This document shows, in pieces, positions 41,418 to 50,948 of a stretch of DNA of 53,386 nt. This DNA is from CAJWPI01 sp964571215 (GTDB lineage: Bacteria; Pseudomonadota; Gammaproteobacteria; Magnimaribacterales; Magnimaribacteraceae). The position numbers and the translations under genes are program-made. The stretch spans positions 1-53,386 of the forward strand of contig CAZMZZ010000005.1 of the NCBI GenBank assembly GCA_964571215.1. Direction: 5' to 3'. The notes below the pieces were generated by a model. That model made no database searches, was not told where the DNA came from, and worked only from the letters and a program-made list of their open reading frames with translations. Numbering within the stretch: the first letter of the stretch is position 1; each line of letters starts with the position of its first letter.

Positions 41418-43793
41418 GTGGCAAAAAAGTCTCAAGCAACTAAAAGATCGAAAGATCAAGCTATTCCCATATCTAGGATAAGATTAAATAAATTATTATT
41501 TGAATCTTGGTTAATAGTACAGGGCTTTTTAGGCTTCTTTGCACTATTATCTTTAATTTCATACTTACCTCAAGATCCAAGTTGGACTACTCAGTCCTTT
41601 AGCAGTGGTGCTATAGAAAGTTCAGAAGAAATATCCAATTTTATGGGTTACTGGGGAGCTTATTTCAGTGATTTTTTATATACTTTTGCAGGATATGTAG
41701 CCTTTTTAGTTCCTTACTGGTTATTATGGCCTTTGCTTAAATATTTCTTAATTTCTAATAAGCCTATTCAACCTTTAGAAACATATACAGGTTTCTTAGG
41801 TCTAAAAATCTTTGGATGGTTTTTAGTAGTAATTTCGAGCACAACTCTAATTACTATTTTTATGTCTCCAGGAAGTACTTTTTTACCCCAAGAAGGAGGA
41901 GGGTTGATTGGTCAAACAATTTCTTCATACACACTGTTTCCCTTGAGCAAGATTGGAAGTAGTTTACTCTTTATAAGTTTACTTCTTCTTGGTATCACCC
42001 TTTCTTTAGAGGTTTCGTGGACAAATTTAATCTTTAGAACACAACAAATCCTAAGAAATTCTGGAGGTACTTTTGGAGAAAAACTTAGTGAACTTATTTC
42101 TAAGGTTAGAGAAAAGCAGAAGGTTAAAAAAGAAAAGATAGAGAGACAACAAAAGGTTTTAGAACATACTAATAAGAAAGAACAAGCTAAGCCAGCTGAA
42201 GTTCTCAAACCTAATAAAGATCTAGAGACTAGTAAAAGAGTCCAAAAAGAGAAACAAGAAGAGTTGTTCCAAAATAAAGAGACTATGAATCCTCCAAAAA
42301 TTTCTTTACTGGATTCAAGAAATGAAGAATCTTCAGATGAAACATCTGAAACCTCTCTACATCAACTCGGCGAATTAGTAATAAGTAAACTATCAGAATA
42401 TGGTATATCAGATGTTAGAGTAGAGTCTATCCAACCAGGTCCAGTAGTGATTAGGTTAGAACTAAGCCTTCCAAGTGGTTTGAAAGTAAATCAGATTTCT
42501 AACATTAATAAGGATTTAGCAAGGTCTTTATCTAAAACTAGTGTCAGAATAGTAGAAGTAATAGAGGGCAAGGATACTATAGGCATAGAAGTCCCTCGTG
42601 AAGATAGACAGCCAGTCTTACTTAGTGAAGTTCTTTCTAGTGTTGAATATGACAACTCTAAGAGCCCACTTACTATAGCTTTAGGAAAAGACATAAGCGG
42701 TTCTGCAATTGTAGCTGAACTCGGATCCATGCCCCATTTACTAATTGCTGGAACTACTGGTTCAGGGAAATCAGTTGCTTTAAATGCAATGTTAATGAGT
42801 ATATTGTTTAAAGCAGCACCAGAAGAAGTGAGATTAATATTAATTGACCCTAAGATGTTAGAACTTTCAGTATACGAAGATATACCCCACTTACTTTGCC
42901 CTGTAATTACTGATATGAAGGAAGCTTCAAGCGGATTGAGATGGTGCGTAAATGAAATGGAAAGAAGGTATAAACTAATGGCTGAATTAGGAGTTCGAAA
43001 CCTGAATGGTTATAACAAAAAGGTAAATGAATCTATTAAAACTAATAATCCGATACAGGATCCTACCTGGAAACCAGAAGATAGTGAGACTCCTTCAGAA
43101 GTACCATTCCTAGAGGAATTACCCTACATTGTTTTAGCAGTAGATGAGTTAGCTGACTTAATGATGATTGTAGGGAAAACTGCTGAACAGTTAATTGCCA
43201 GAATTGCCCAAAAGGCTAGAGCAGCAGGTATTCATATGTTGTTAGCAACTCAAAGACCTTCAGTGGATGTTATAACAGGATTAATTAAAGCAAATATTTC
43301 TGCAAGAACAGCTTTTCAGGTTGCTTCAAAAATGGACTCAAGAGTTATATTGGATCAAGGAGGCGCTGAACAACTTTTAGGGAAAGGAGATATGTTATAT
43401 CTAGCAGCTGGTACATCTATTCCGCTCAGAGTTCATGGAGCATTTGTCGGTGATGATGAAGTTAAAAGGGTAGCTGAGGATTGGAGAAATAAAGGTAAAG
43501 CTAATTATGTTGATGAAGTAACTCAAGAAGAGGGCGAGGTTACAGGAATGCCCGGTATACCTTCAGAAATGGATAATCAAGAAGATGGAGAAGCTGATGA
43601 ATTGTATGACGAAGCTGTGGCTTTTGTTACTCAGTCCAGAAGAGCTTCTATTTCTGCTGTGCAAAGAAGACTAAGAATTGGCTATAACAGAGCAGCTAGA
43701 CTTATTGAAACCATGGAATCGGCAGGAATAGTAAGTCCGATGGCAGCAAATGGAAATAGAGAAGTTTTAGCACCAGCACCTCCTCAGGAATAA
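41418..43793 (+). CDS. ftsK: DNA translocase FtsK
   Basis: A 791-residue translocase. The N-terminus has about four membrane helices (LLFESWLIVQGFLGFFALL, FLYTFAGYVAFLVPYWLLW and two more), followed by a charged linker rich in Lys and Glu, then the motor: Walker A GTTGSGKSV, Walker B VLAVDELADLM, and a RAAGIHMLLATQRPS segment. The C-terminal gamma winged-helix domain (YDEAVAFVTQSRRASISAVQRRLRIGYNRAARLIE) recognises KOPS sequences. The start is GTG. FtsK couples cell division with chromosome dimer resolution at the septum. The linker is short compared with E. coli FtsK, as is common in small genomes. Confidence 0.97.
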   Translation: MAKKSQATKRSKDQAIPISRIRLNKLLFESWLIVQGFLGFFALLSLISYLPQDPSWTTQSFSSGAIESSEEISNFMGYWGAYFSDFLYTFAGYVAFLVPYWLLWPLLKYFLISNKPIQPLETYTGFLGLKIFGWFLVVISSTTLITIFMSPGSTFLPQEGGGLIGQTISSYTLFPLSKIGSSLLFISLLLLGITLSLEVSWTNLIFRTQQILRNSGGTFGEKLSELISKVREKQKVKKEKIERQQKVLEHTNKKEQAKPAEVLKPNKDLETSKRVQKEKQEELFQNKETMNPPKISLLDSRNEESSDETSETSLHQLGELVISKLSEYGISDVRVESIQPGPVVIRLELSLPSGLKVNQISNINKDLARSLSKTSVRIVEVIEGKDTIGIEVPREDRQPVLLSEVLSSVEYDNSKSPLTIALGKDISGSAIVAELGSMPHLLIAGTTGSGKSVALNAMLMSILFKAAPEEVRLILIDPKMLELSVYEDIPHLLCPVITDMKEASSGLRWCVNEMERRYKLMAELGVRNLNGYNKKVNESIKTNNPIQDPTWKPEDSETPSEVPFLEELPYIVLAVDELADLMMIVGKTAEQLIARIAQKARAAGIHMLLATQRPSVDVITGLIKANISARTAFQVASKMDSRVILDQGGAEQLLGKGDMLYLAAGTSIPLRVHGAFVGDDEVKRVAEDWRNKGKANYVDEVTQEEGEVTGMPGIPSEMDNQEDGEADELYDEAVAFVTQSRRASISAVQRRLRIGYNRAARLIETMESAGIVSPMAANGNREVLAPAPPQE

Positions 43794-43794
43794 G

Positions 43795-44412
43795 TTGTTT
43801 TATCACTTTATATTATTTTTATCTCTTTTTTTCTCTTTCTTTTTATCATCAGAGATAAAGACAATAGAATCATTACTAGGAAACAGTGATTATTTCTCGG
43901 GCTCTTTCTTACAAAGAACTTTGCACTTAGATAAGGTAATGACAGCTAAGGGAAGAATATTTGCTAACAGAAAGGGCAAGTTTAAATTAGTTTACGAAGA
44001 GCCTTTAAATGAACTCATAATTTCTGATGGTATAAATCTTCATAGGTATGACAGGGATCTCGAGCAAGTACAAATTCAATCTCTAGAAGAATTACCTAAA
44101 GGGATACCTATTAATTTTTTAAGCTTTACCCCAGAAAAATTAAATCAGTATTTTTCTATTAGTTCCTGTAAGACCGTTAGAGATAAGACTAACTGTAAGC
44201 TTTATTCTAAAGAAGAAGAAAGTTATATTAAGGAGATAGAGATGAGTACAACTGGTAATTTATTGCAATTTCTTAGATATGAAGATGTTCTTGGGCAAAC
44301 TGTCACGTTTCAGTTCACAAATACTTCTAATAAACAAATAGATGATAATCTTTTTTCTTTTTCTTATCCTGCAGGGGTAGATATCATTCATTATCAAAGT
44401 TACCAACAATAA
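43795..44412 (+). CDS. lolA: Outer-membrane lipoprotein carrier protein LolA
   Basis: A 205-residue periplasmic chaperone that shuttles lipoproteins to the outer membrane. The N-terminal signal sequence is hydrophobic (FILFLSLFFSFFLSS), followed by the LolA opening (FSGSFLQRT) and the conserved segment GKFKLVYEEPLNELIISDG, where the usual tryptophan-proline-containing stretch (RWxxxxP) is replaced by KLVYEEP. The start is TTG at 43795, one base after the ftsK stop, with AGGA upstream. The position ftsK-lolA-serS is a strong contextual support for the assignment. Confidence 0.87.
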   Translation: MFYHFILFLSLFFSFFLSSEIKTIESLLGNSDYFSGSFLQRTLHLDKVMTAKGRIFANRKGKFKLVYEEPLNELIISDGINLHRYDRDLEQVQIQSLEELPKGIPINFLSFTPEKLNQYFSISSCKTVRDKTNCKLYSKEEESYIKEIEMSTTGNLLQFLRYEDVLGQTVTFQFTNTSNKQIDDNLFSFSYPAGVDIIHYQSYQQ

Positions 44413-44417
44413 TATTT

Positions 44418-45701
44418 ATGATAGATATAAAAGAAATACGTAAATCTCTAGATGAAGTTATAAAATCGTTATCAAAGAGAGGCTACTTTTTTGATAAACA
44501 ACAATGGCAGAAACTTGAATCTTTAAGAAGTAAGAGCCAAAAAGAGGTCGAGGATATGCAGGCCTCTTTAAACATCTTGTCGAAAGAGATAGGCAATCTA
44601 AAACAAAAGAAAGAAGAAACAACTGAGAAAGAACGCCAAGCCACTAAATTAAGCTCTTCAATTAAGAAAGCAAATAAGATATTAGAAGAGGTTCTTAATG
44701 ATCTAAATAATTTTTTGTTAGAGATACCAAATTTGCCAGATCACGATGTCCCAGAAGGGCATAATGAGGGAGACAACAAAGAAATAAGAAAATGGGGAAA
44801 AATTCCTGTATTCGATTTTATCCCCAAAGATCATTTAGAGCTTTGTGAACCATTTTCTCAAATTGATCTAGAATCTTCTTCAAAGATTTCTGGGTCTAGG
44901 TTTATGGTGCTAAATAGGGAAATTGCAAAACTTCATAGAGCACTTATCCAATTTATGTTAGATCTCCATACAGACAGTCATGGATACCAGGAAGTTTATG
45001 TTCCTTATGTAGTGACAGGTCAATCTTTAATGGGTACAGGACAATTACCAAAATTCGGTGATGATTTATTTAAGATAGAAGGAGACAGAGACTTGTATCT
45101 TATACCTACAGCAGAAGTTCCAGTAACAAATTTGTTGAAAGACAGAATAATAGAATCAAAAGAACTTCCACTGAAATGGGTAAGTCATACTCCATGTTTT
45201 AGAAGTGAATCAGGAAGTTATGGAAAAGATACCAGAGGTATTATGAGACTTCATCAATTTGAAAAAGTTGAGTTAGTACAAGCAGTAGAGCCTTCTGATT
45301 CAGAATTAGCTCTCGAAGAAATTACATCAAATGCAGAAGAGGTTTTAAAACAACTCAATATTCCATATCGAGTTGTTACCTTATCTACTGGAGACTTGGG
45401 CTTTGCAGCATCTAAAACTTATGATATAGAAGCTTGGATTCCTTCAGAGAAAAAGTATAGAGAAATTTCTTCTTGTTCAAACTTTAGAGCATTCCAAGCA
45501 AGACGAATGAAAGCAAGATGGAGAGAATCTTCTTCAAAAAAAACTGAGTTACTCCATACTCTGAATGGTAGCGGTTTAGCAATAGGTCGTACCCTTATAG
45601 CCCTTTTAGAGAATAACCAAAATGATGAAGGAAATATAAGAATTCCTAAGATTTTACAAGATTATTTCCAAAATGATTATATAAAACTAAATAATAAATA
45701 A
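44418..45701 (+). CDS. serS: Serine--tRNA ligase
   Basis: A 427-residue class II aminoacyl-tRNA synthetase. The first roughly 100 residues are the long coiled-coil arm (KSLSKRGYFFDKQQWQKLESLR to EEVLNDLNNF) that binds the variable arm of tRNA-Ser. The catalytic domain has VPYVVTG, the TAEVPVTNL segment, motif 2 (FRSESGSYGKDTRG) and motif 3 (LNGSGLAIGRTLIALLEN). The length is typical of bacterial SerRS. It follows lolA by five bases and is the last gene of the ftsK-lolA-serS group; the rarA gene found between lolA and serS in E. coli is absent. Confidence 0.97.
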   Translation: MIDIKEIRKSLDEVIKSLSKRGYFFDKQQWQKLESLRSKSQKEVEDMQASLNILSKEIGNLKQKKEETTEKERQATKLSSSIKKANKILEEVLNDLNNFLLEIPNLPDHDVPEGHNEGDNKEIRKWGKIPVFDFIPKDHLELCEPFSQIDLESSSKISGSRFMVLNREIAKLHRALIQFMLDLHTDSHGYQEVYVPYVVTGQSLMGTGQLPKFGDDLFKIEGDRDLYLIPTAEVPVTNLLKDRIIESKELPLKWVSHTPCFRSESGSYGKDTRGIMRLHQFEKVELVQAVEPSDSELALEEITSNAEEVLKQLNIPYRVVTLSTGDLGFAASKTYDIEAWIPSEKKYREISSCSNFRAFQARRMKARWRESSSKKTELLHTLNGSGLAIGRTLIALLENNQNDEGNIRIPKILQDYFQNDYIKLNNK

Positions 45702-45806
45702 TTTTTTTTGATCGTTAAACAAAAGATCATTTAACTGAATAAGTCTGTTGTTGTAACTTTTTTAAAAATTTTTATTTTTTCACTATTTTCAATTGGCTAA
45801 GAAGTG

Positions 45807-45812
45807 TATTAT
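45807..45812 (+). promoter_or_regulatory. Possible -10 element upstream of the TonB receptor
   Basis: TATTAT preceded by GTG lies about 65 bases upstream of the TonB receptor start, and a TTTTCA at 45786-45791 gives a -35 with 15-base spacing. The 163-base gap from serS has a weak hairpin (TGATC and GATCA arms near 45710) and otherwise no gene. Weak call. Confidence 0.3.
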
Positions 45813-45876
45813 TAACCAAATTTTTTACTAAAAATAATGGGTAAAAATTAAACTAAATTTAATCATGGGGACAACT

Positions 45877-48800
45877 ATGCAAATTACTTACCTCAAACGC
45901 ATTTCTTTAATCTTTTTATTATCTTTTTTAGCTTATCCTGCTTTTACAGATGTTGATACAACTGCTAACTTAAAAGGAAAAGTGAACGTGGGTGGAGCCT
46001 CTGTGGTTGTTACACACAATCCTACTGGACTGAGTAAAACCACGACTTCAAGCCCTTCAGGTAAGTTTTCTATTTCTTTTTTGCCTGCAGGAGGGCCTTA
46101 TACCGTGAAGGTTTCTGCTGCTGGTTATGATTCTGAAAGTTTAGAAGGGTTATATCTCCAATTTGCTAAAACTGGTTCAGTAGAGGTAACTTTAAACAGA
46201 ACAGAAGCTGAAGAAATTGTTGTTACAGCTCAAGCCGGAGATTCAGCATTTAGAGTTGGTACAGGAACTGTCCTGTCTAGAGCAGAAATGGATGCAGTTC
46301 CAACTATAAACAGATCAGTTGCAGATTTTGCAAAACTTGACCCTAGAGTATCTATTAATAGTGCTTCAAGCAGAGACACACAGATATCAGTTATGGGTGC
46401 TAATAATAGATTTAATGATTTTTCTATTGATGGTGTCAGTTTTAACGATCCTTTTGGATTAAATGCAAATGGCTTTGGAACAATGAGAAATCCTATTTCT
46501 TTAGATTTTGTAGATCAAATCTCTGTTGATATTACTCCTTATGATGTTTCTAGAGGTAACACAACAGGAGGTTCTATAGCTGTAGTGACTAAATCAGGAT
46601 CTAATGAATTTCATGGAAGCGTTTATTATTCAGAAAGAAATGAAGATAATGTTGGTGAAGACCAAAATGGTAATGACTTCCCAGAGTTTGAAGAAGAGAC
46701 AACAAATTTAACTTTTTCAGGGCCTATAATTAAGGACAGACTATTTTTCTTCATAGGGTACGAAGATTTTGAAAAAGCTTTACCAGCTTTATATGGAACA
46801 GCAGATAGCAATGCTCAAAATAAATTAGATTATGTAACTGCTGCAATAGCTGACGAAATTAAGTCAATCGCTTTAAACACTTACGGTTATGATGCAGGAA
46901 AATTAAATGGAATAACTTTTCCTGAGACCCATGAAGAATATACTGTGAAAATAAATGCAATTATTAATGATTCCCATAGAGGTGTTCTTAATGTATCTAG
47001 TAGTGAAAGTGATTTACCTCAAGACTATGGAGTAGGACATTTTAGTAATAATTGGTATAGAAAACCCGTTGAAATAGATAGGTCAACAGTCACTCTTTAT
47101 AGTGACTGGACTGATAGATTCTCGACTAAGATTAAATACACAAATTATGAGATGGAAGAAGATGATGGCTCAATGGGAGACGATCTTTTTCCTGAAGTTA
47201 ATGTAGAAGTTTGTGATCCTAGTAATAGTAGAAACTGTGACAATATTTACCTAGGTGGAGACAGGTATAGAGGAGCAAATTTTATAAATGTTGAGTCAGA
47301 TTTCTTTACCTTCAAAGGTACTTATGATGCAGGTGAAAGTGAATATACTTTTGGATATGAGAGAGAAGAAACAGATGTTTATAATTTATTTATAGCTCGA
47401 TACAACGGTGAAATTCGCTTTGATGGAGTTTCTGATTTTCAAGCCGGAAGGTGGGGTTACCTTCGATTCCAAACTCCTTTAGCAGGAAATGCAGCAGTTA
47501 ATTCTGTAGCTGCCCAATTTAGCATAGAGAAAGATACTTTTTATGCTCAAAACAAGTGGTACGCTCGTGATGATCTTACCGTTACTTTTGGGTTTAGATA
47601 CGACAGTATAAAAACTCCTGATACACCTTTACTAAATCCAAATTTCTTAGCTAGAAATGGCGTTCCAAATAATGCAGCTTTTGATTTTGATTTAATTCAA
47701 CCCAGAATGTCTTTTAATTATGATGCCACTAGCTTATTTAGTAGTGACAAAATTGTTAGTGCTACTATAAGAGGTGGTAGAGGTCTTTTCCTAGGAAGAA
47801 TCCCAAATGTTTGGTATTCAAATGCTTACACTAGATCAGGTGGTTTAACAGACTACAACAGATTTAGGTCTTATAGTTCTACTATAGGAAATATGCCTGC
47901 TGCAAGTGTTGCAGATCCTAAGTTTTTCTGGCTTGGACCAACAAGCAATTATCAAGTTAGATCAGCCTGGTTTGGTGATGCTCAAGGAACAGATCCAGAT
48001 TTCCAAGCACCAAGCTCTTGGAGATCTAATATAGCCTTGGATGTAATGCTTTCAAGCGGTTGGGATTTATCACTAGAATATAACGTAGATGAAATAGATG
48101 AAGGAGTGTTCTATAGGGATTTAGGTCTAAGAAAAGATGCAACTCTTCTTGATGGTAGAGGTGTCTATAATACTGCTAGGTCAGATTATTGGTTAACAAA
48201 TGATGACCAAGGAGATACCGAAGCTATAACTATTTCTGCTTCCACAGAATTTGAGAACGGCATCAAGTTTATGACTGCATATACTCGCATGGACGCATCA
48301 GACGTTTATGGACTGACATCTTCACAAGCAGAATCAAGTTATAACTATATGCCTAGATGGGACGGTGAAAATATGGATGCTGCTAGAACAAGTTTTATGA
48401 GCGAACATAAATTCTTAGCAACTTTAGATTATACTGCTCAATTAATTGGATCCAATGAAACTAGATTTTCTTTAGTATACATAGCTAAAAGTGGAGAGCC
48501 ATATAGTGTTTTATTCGATGACCCTAATTATTGGGTAGCAGATGGAATTAATGGAACGGCATTTTATTCTGATAATGCTTTAGCTTATATACCTTCTGGA
48601 CAATCTGACCCTAAGGTTAACTTTTCTAGTCCAGCTGTTGCAGATGAAGTTATGGCATTAGTTAATTCAACAGCCTTGGCAGCCTACAAGGGAACTTATG
48701 CTCCTAGAAATGCTTTTGACAGTCCTTGGTTAAGAAGACTAGATCTTAGAATCACACAAGATATTAATCTTTTTAATGATCATAAGGTTGTCATTTATTT

Positions 48801-49011
48801 AGATGTTCTTAATTTATTAAATATGATTGATGACGAACAAGGTATTGTTAAAGAGTATAGCTATAATGCTAGTAAACAAATACTAGTTAATGGTTCTACT
48901 GATGGTAAGTTTAATATTTCAGGAACAGATCCTGATGATAATTTCTTTGTAAGAAATATGGATGGTCAATCTGCTTGGTCAATTAACTTAGGATTTGCAT
49001 ATAAATTCTAA
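45877..49011 (+). CDS. TonB-dependent receptor, Oar-like with N-terminal carboxypeptidase-regulatory domain
   Basis: A large outer-membrane receptor of about 1044 residues. A signal peptide (ISLIFLLSFLAYPAFTD) is followed by a carboxypeptidase-regulatory-like beta-sandwich (GKVNVGGASVVVTHNPTGLSKTT to YTVKVSAAGYDSES), a TonB-box-like segment EEIVVTAQA, the plug (NRSVADFAKLDPRV, SVMGANNRFNDFSIDG), and a long barrel ending in a terminal aromatic residue (GFAYKF). The start is chosen as ATG 45877 because GGGGA lies upstream; ATG 45865 is the alternative. Oar-like receptors import large substrates such as glycans or peptides. No glycan degradation enzyme is adjacent, so its substrate is unknown; a bidirectional terminator follows. 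Confidence 0.93.
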   Translation: MQITYLKRISLIFLLSFLAYPAFTDVDTTANLKGKVNVGGASVVVTHNPTGLSKTTTSSPSGKFSISFLPAGGPYTVKVSAAGYDSESLEGLYLQFAKTGSVEVTLNRTEAEEIVVTAQAGDSAFRVGTGTVLSRAEMDAVPTINRSVADFAKLDPRVSINSASSRDTQISVMGANNRFNDFSIDGVSFNDPFGLNANGFGTMRNPISLDFVDQISVDITPYDVSRGNTTGGSIAVVTKSGSNEFHGSVYYSERNEDNVGEDQNGNDFPEFEEETTNLTFSGPIIKDRLFFFIGYEDFEKALPALYGTADSNAQNKLDYVTAAIADEIKSIALNTYGYDAGKLNGITFPETHEEYTVKINAIINDSHRGVLNVSSSESDLPQDYGVGHFSNNWYRKPVEIDRSTVTLYSDWTDRFSTKIKYTNYEMEEDDGSMGDDLFPEVNVEVCDPSNSRNCDNIYLGGDRYRGANFINVESDFFTFKGTYDAGESEYTFGYEREETDVYNLFIARYNGEIRFDGVSDFQAGRWGYLRFQTPLAGNAAVNSVAAQFSIEKDTFYAQNKWYARDDLTVTFGFRYDSIKTPDTPLLNPNFLARNGVPNNAAFDFDLIQPRMSFNYDATSLFSSDKIVSATIRGGRGLFLGRIPNVWYSNAYTRSGGLTDYNRFRSYSSTIGNMPAASVADPKFFWLGPTSNYQVRSAWFGDAQGTDPDFQAPSSWRSNIALDVMLSSGWDLSLEYNVDEIDEGVFYRDLGLRKDATLLDGRGVYNTARSDYWLTNDDQGDTEAITISASTEFENGIKFMTAYTRMDASDVYGLTSSQAESSYNYMPRWDGENMDAARTSFMSEHKFLATLDYTAQLIGSNETRFSLVYIAKSGEPYSVLFDDPNYWVADGINGTAFYSDNALAYIPSGQSDPKVNFSSPAVADEVMALVNSTALAAYKGTYAPRNAFDSPWLRRLDLRITQDINLFNDHKVVIYLDVLNLLNMIDDEQGIVKEYSYNASKQILVNGSTDGKFNISGTDPDDNFFVRNMDGQSAWSINLGFAYKF

Positions 49012-49021
49012 GGTAATTCCT

Positions 49022-49053
49022 AAAAAAAACGCCACCTATCAAGTGGCGTTTTT
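49022..49053 (+). terminator. Bidirectional intrinsic terminator
   Basis: A strong hairpin with CGCCAC (49030-49035) paired to GTGGCG (49043-49048), flanked by eight A on the left and five T on the right. It separates the convergent TonB receptor and PfkB kinase genes and works in both directions. Confidence 0.9.
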
Positions 49054-49949
49054 CATATTCTAGGACCTCCAACTTCACATACTTTAGTTGCATAGTCTAC
49101 GGCCTTTCTGAGAGCTTTTTCAGTCTTAACTTTATATATATTTGATAAGAAGACTCCTAAAAGAGCATCACCAGCACCATTAGTATTTAAGATTTTAGAT
49201 CTTGAGTTAATTTCAATCATTAAAGAATTAAATCTACATCCTTTAGAACCTAAAGAGCAAAGAACATCGATATTTTCAGGAATAGAATCTTCAATAAGGC
49301 TTATTTCGTTTTCATTACCAACAATCAAATCTATAGATTGAGATAGAACCCACAGGATTTCACTTTTATTAGATAACACTAAATTGATATCTGCTAAACC
49401 AAATCCTATTTTTAATCTATTTTTCTTAGCTATTTTTAGAGCATATTTAGCAGTTTTAAATCCATTTTTTGTACACACGGAGAAAGCATCAAAAATTAAC
49501 CAATCACTTTTTGAAAGAATGCTTTCATCTATACAGTTAGGAGAAAGATCTTCATTTGCTGATAAGTGAGATGCCATTGTTCTTTCACCATCTGGTGTAA
49601 CAAATATAAAACATATTCCTGTAGGTTTATCTGAATAGTTATATATTGTTTGTGTAAGTTTATGATTGAACCCTTTATCAAATAATTCTTTTTCTGCATC
49701 GAGCCCTATTGAGCTACTAAAAGAACATCTAGTGTTCTGGCTAGCAGCAGAATAGATGGTATTGGCTATAGAGCCTCCAGGATTTTTGCTTTGAATGTTT
49801 TTTTTAAACCTTTTTAACCAAATATCTCTTTGCTTGGTATTTATATGAATCATGCTTCCTTTTTTAATGTTTAAAGAAGCTAAATCCTGTTCTGTTAAAA
49901 CTACTTCAATATCTATCAAAGCATTTCCAAAACCATAAATTTTATTCAT
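49053..49949 (-). CDS. PfkB-family sugar/nucleoside kinase, adenosine kinase-like
   Basis: A 298-residue ribokinase-like kinase. The N-terminus (YGFGNALIDIEV) and PGGSIANTIYS, which is a substrate-binding segment, match the adenosine-kinase-like branch of PfkB. The C-terminal ATP/anion-hole motif reads NTNGAGDALLG, where the usual DTxGAGD has Asn in place of the first Asp and keeps the catalytic aspartate. Its position near a concentrative nucleoside transporter and thymidine kinase supports a nucleoside substrate, but fructokinase- or inosine-type activity is possible. It lies opposite to the neighbouring genes and shares the terminator with the TonB receptor. Confidence 0.82.
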   Translation of the reverse strand: MNKIYGFGNALIDIEVVLTEQDLASLNIKKGSMIHINTKQRDIWLKRFKKNIQSKNPGGSIANTIYSAASQNTRCSFSSSIGLDAEKELFDKGFNHKLTQTIYNYSDKPTGICFIFVTPDGERTMASHLSANEDLSPNCIDESILSKSDWLIFDAFSVCTKNGFKTAKYALKIAKKNRLKIGFGLADINLVLSNKSEILWVLSQSIDLIVGNENEISLIEDSIPENIDVLCSLGSKGCRFNSLMIEINSRSKILNTNGAGDALLGVFLSNIYKVKTEKALRKAVDYATKVCEVGGPRI

Positions 49950-50012
49950 ATATCAGGTTTTTATTTTCTATCTCGTATAGAATTTTAACTCTATTTGTTT
50001 AAGGTTGTTATA

Positions 50013-50945
50013 TTGACTGAATCAATACCTGTAATTTCTTTTAAGCTCTTAAAGGAGAATCCCCTTCTTTTTGCTTCACATTTAGGTAAAGCATTTGAAG
50101 AATTAGGATTTTGTGGAATAAAAGACCACACTATAGAAGAAGAATTAATTAAAGATGTCTTAGAAATATTTCAGTTATTCTTTAGTCTTTCAAAAGAAAA
50201 GAAGATGGAATATTTTCAGCCTAACTTAGGAGGGGCTAGGGGTTATACCCCTTTCAAGATAGAAACCCCTAAAGGAGGACTTGAACCTGACCTCAAAGAG
50301 TTTTGGCAAACTGGGAGAAACTTAGATAAAGGACATAAATTTAGTAAATGGATGCCACCTAATCAATGGGTAGAAGACATACCTCTCTTCAAAGAAAAAA
50401 TAAGTGAACTTTACGACCAATTCGATTTATTGGGCGTATTATTATTGAGAAGCATAGCGACTTACCTTGAAATAGAAGAAGATTATTTTAATTACTCTGC
50501 CAATGAAGGAAATAGCGTAATGAGATCTATTCATTATCCACCAGTAAGTGTTAATGAAAGGGGAGAAAGATCAGGAGCACATGAAGATATAAACCTGATC
50601 ACTCTATTAATAGGTGGGCACCAACCAGGACTCGAAGTATTTACTAAAAAAGAAAAATGGTTATCTGTAGATGTAGATAGTAGTATTTTAATCTGTAATA
50701 TAGGGGATATGCTTCAAAGATTTACTAATCATAAACTTATTTCGACTACTCATAGAGTAAAGGTAATTCATGAAAAAATGAACCTTTCAAGATACTCAAT
50801 TCCTTTTTTTGTTCACCCTAATCCAGATTGGTTTATAGAAACCCTTCCTTCTTGTGTAACAGACCAAAACCCAAATAAATATGCTGAGGGCATCCTTGCT
50901 GAAGAATTTTTACAACAAAGGTTGAAAGAAATTAAGCTTCTTTAA
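50013..50945 (+). CDS. 2-oxoglutarate/Fe(II) oxygenase, isopenicillin N synthase-like
   Basis: A protein of about 310 residues with the IPNS/DIOX-type double-stranded beta-helix fold. It opens with SIPVISFKLL, and the iron triad reads His190-x-Asp192 in AHEDINLITLL and His247 in STTHRVK; the 2-oxoglutarate-binding RxS is in SRYSIPFF. I chose TTG 50013 because AAGG lies 9 bases upstream; a TTG at 49995 would add six residues. Members hydroxylate nucleobases, amino acids or secondary metabolites. It sits between a PfkB kinase and a nucleoside transporter, so a nucleobase or nucleoside could be oxidised, which is inference. Confidence 0.85.
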   Translation: MTESIPVISFKLLKENPLLFASHLGKAFEELGFCGIKDHTIEEELIKDVLEIFQLFFSLSKEKKMEYFQPNLGGARGYTPFKIETPKGGLEPDLKEFWQTGRNLDKGHKFSKWMPPNQWVEDIPLFKEKISELYDQFDLLGVLLLRSIATYLEIEEDYFNYSANEGNSVMRSIHYPPVSVNERGERSGAHEDINLITLLIGGHQPGLEVFTKKEKWLSVDVDSSILICNIGDMLQRFTNHKLISTTHRVKVIHEKMNLSRYSIPFFVHPNPDWFIETLPSCVTDQNPNKYAEGILAEEFLQQRLKEIKLL

Positions 50946-50948
50946 ACT

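Noticed and set aside
45702..45864. Hairpin TGATC/GATCA between serS and the TonB receptor as a terminator
   Set aside because: The stem is only five base pairs and lacks a following T-run, so it is not a credible terminator.
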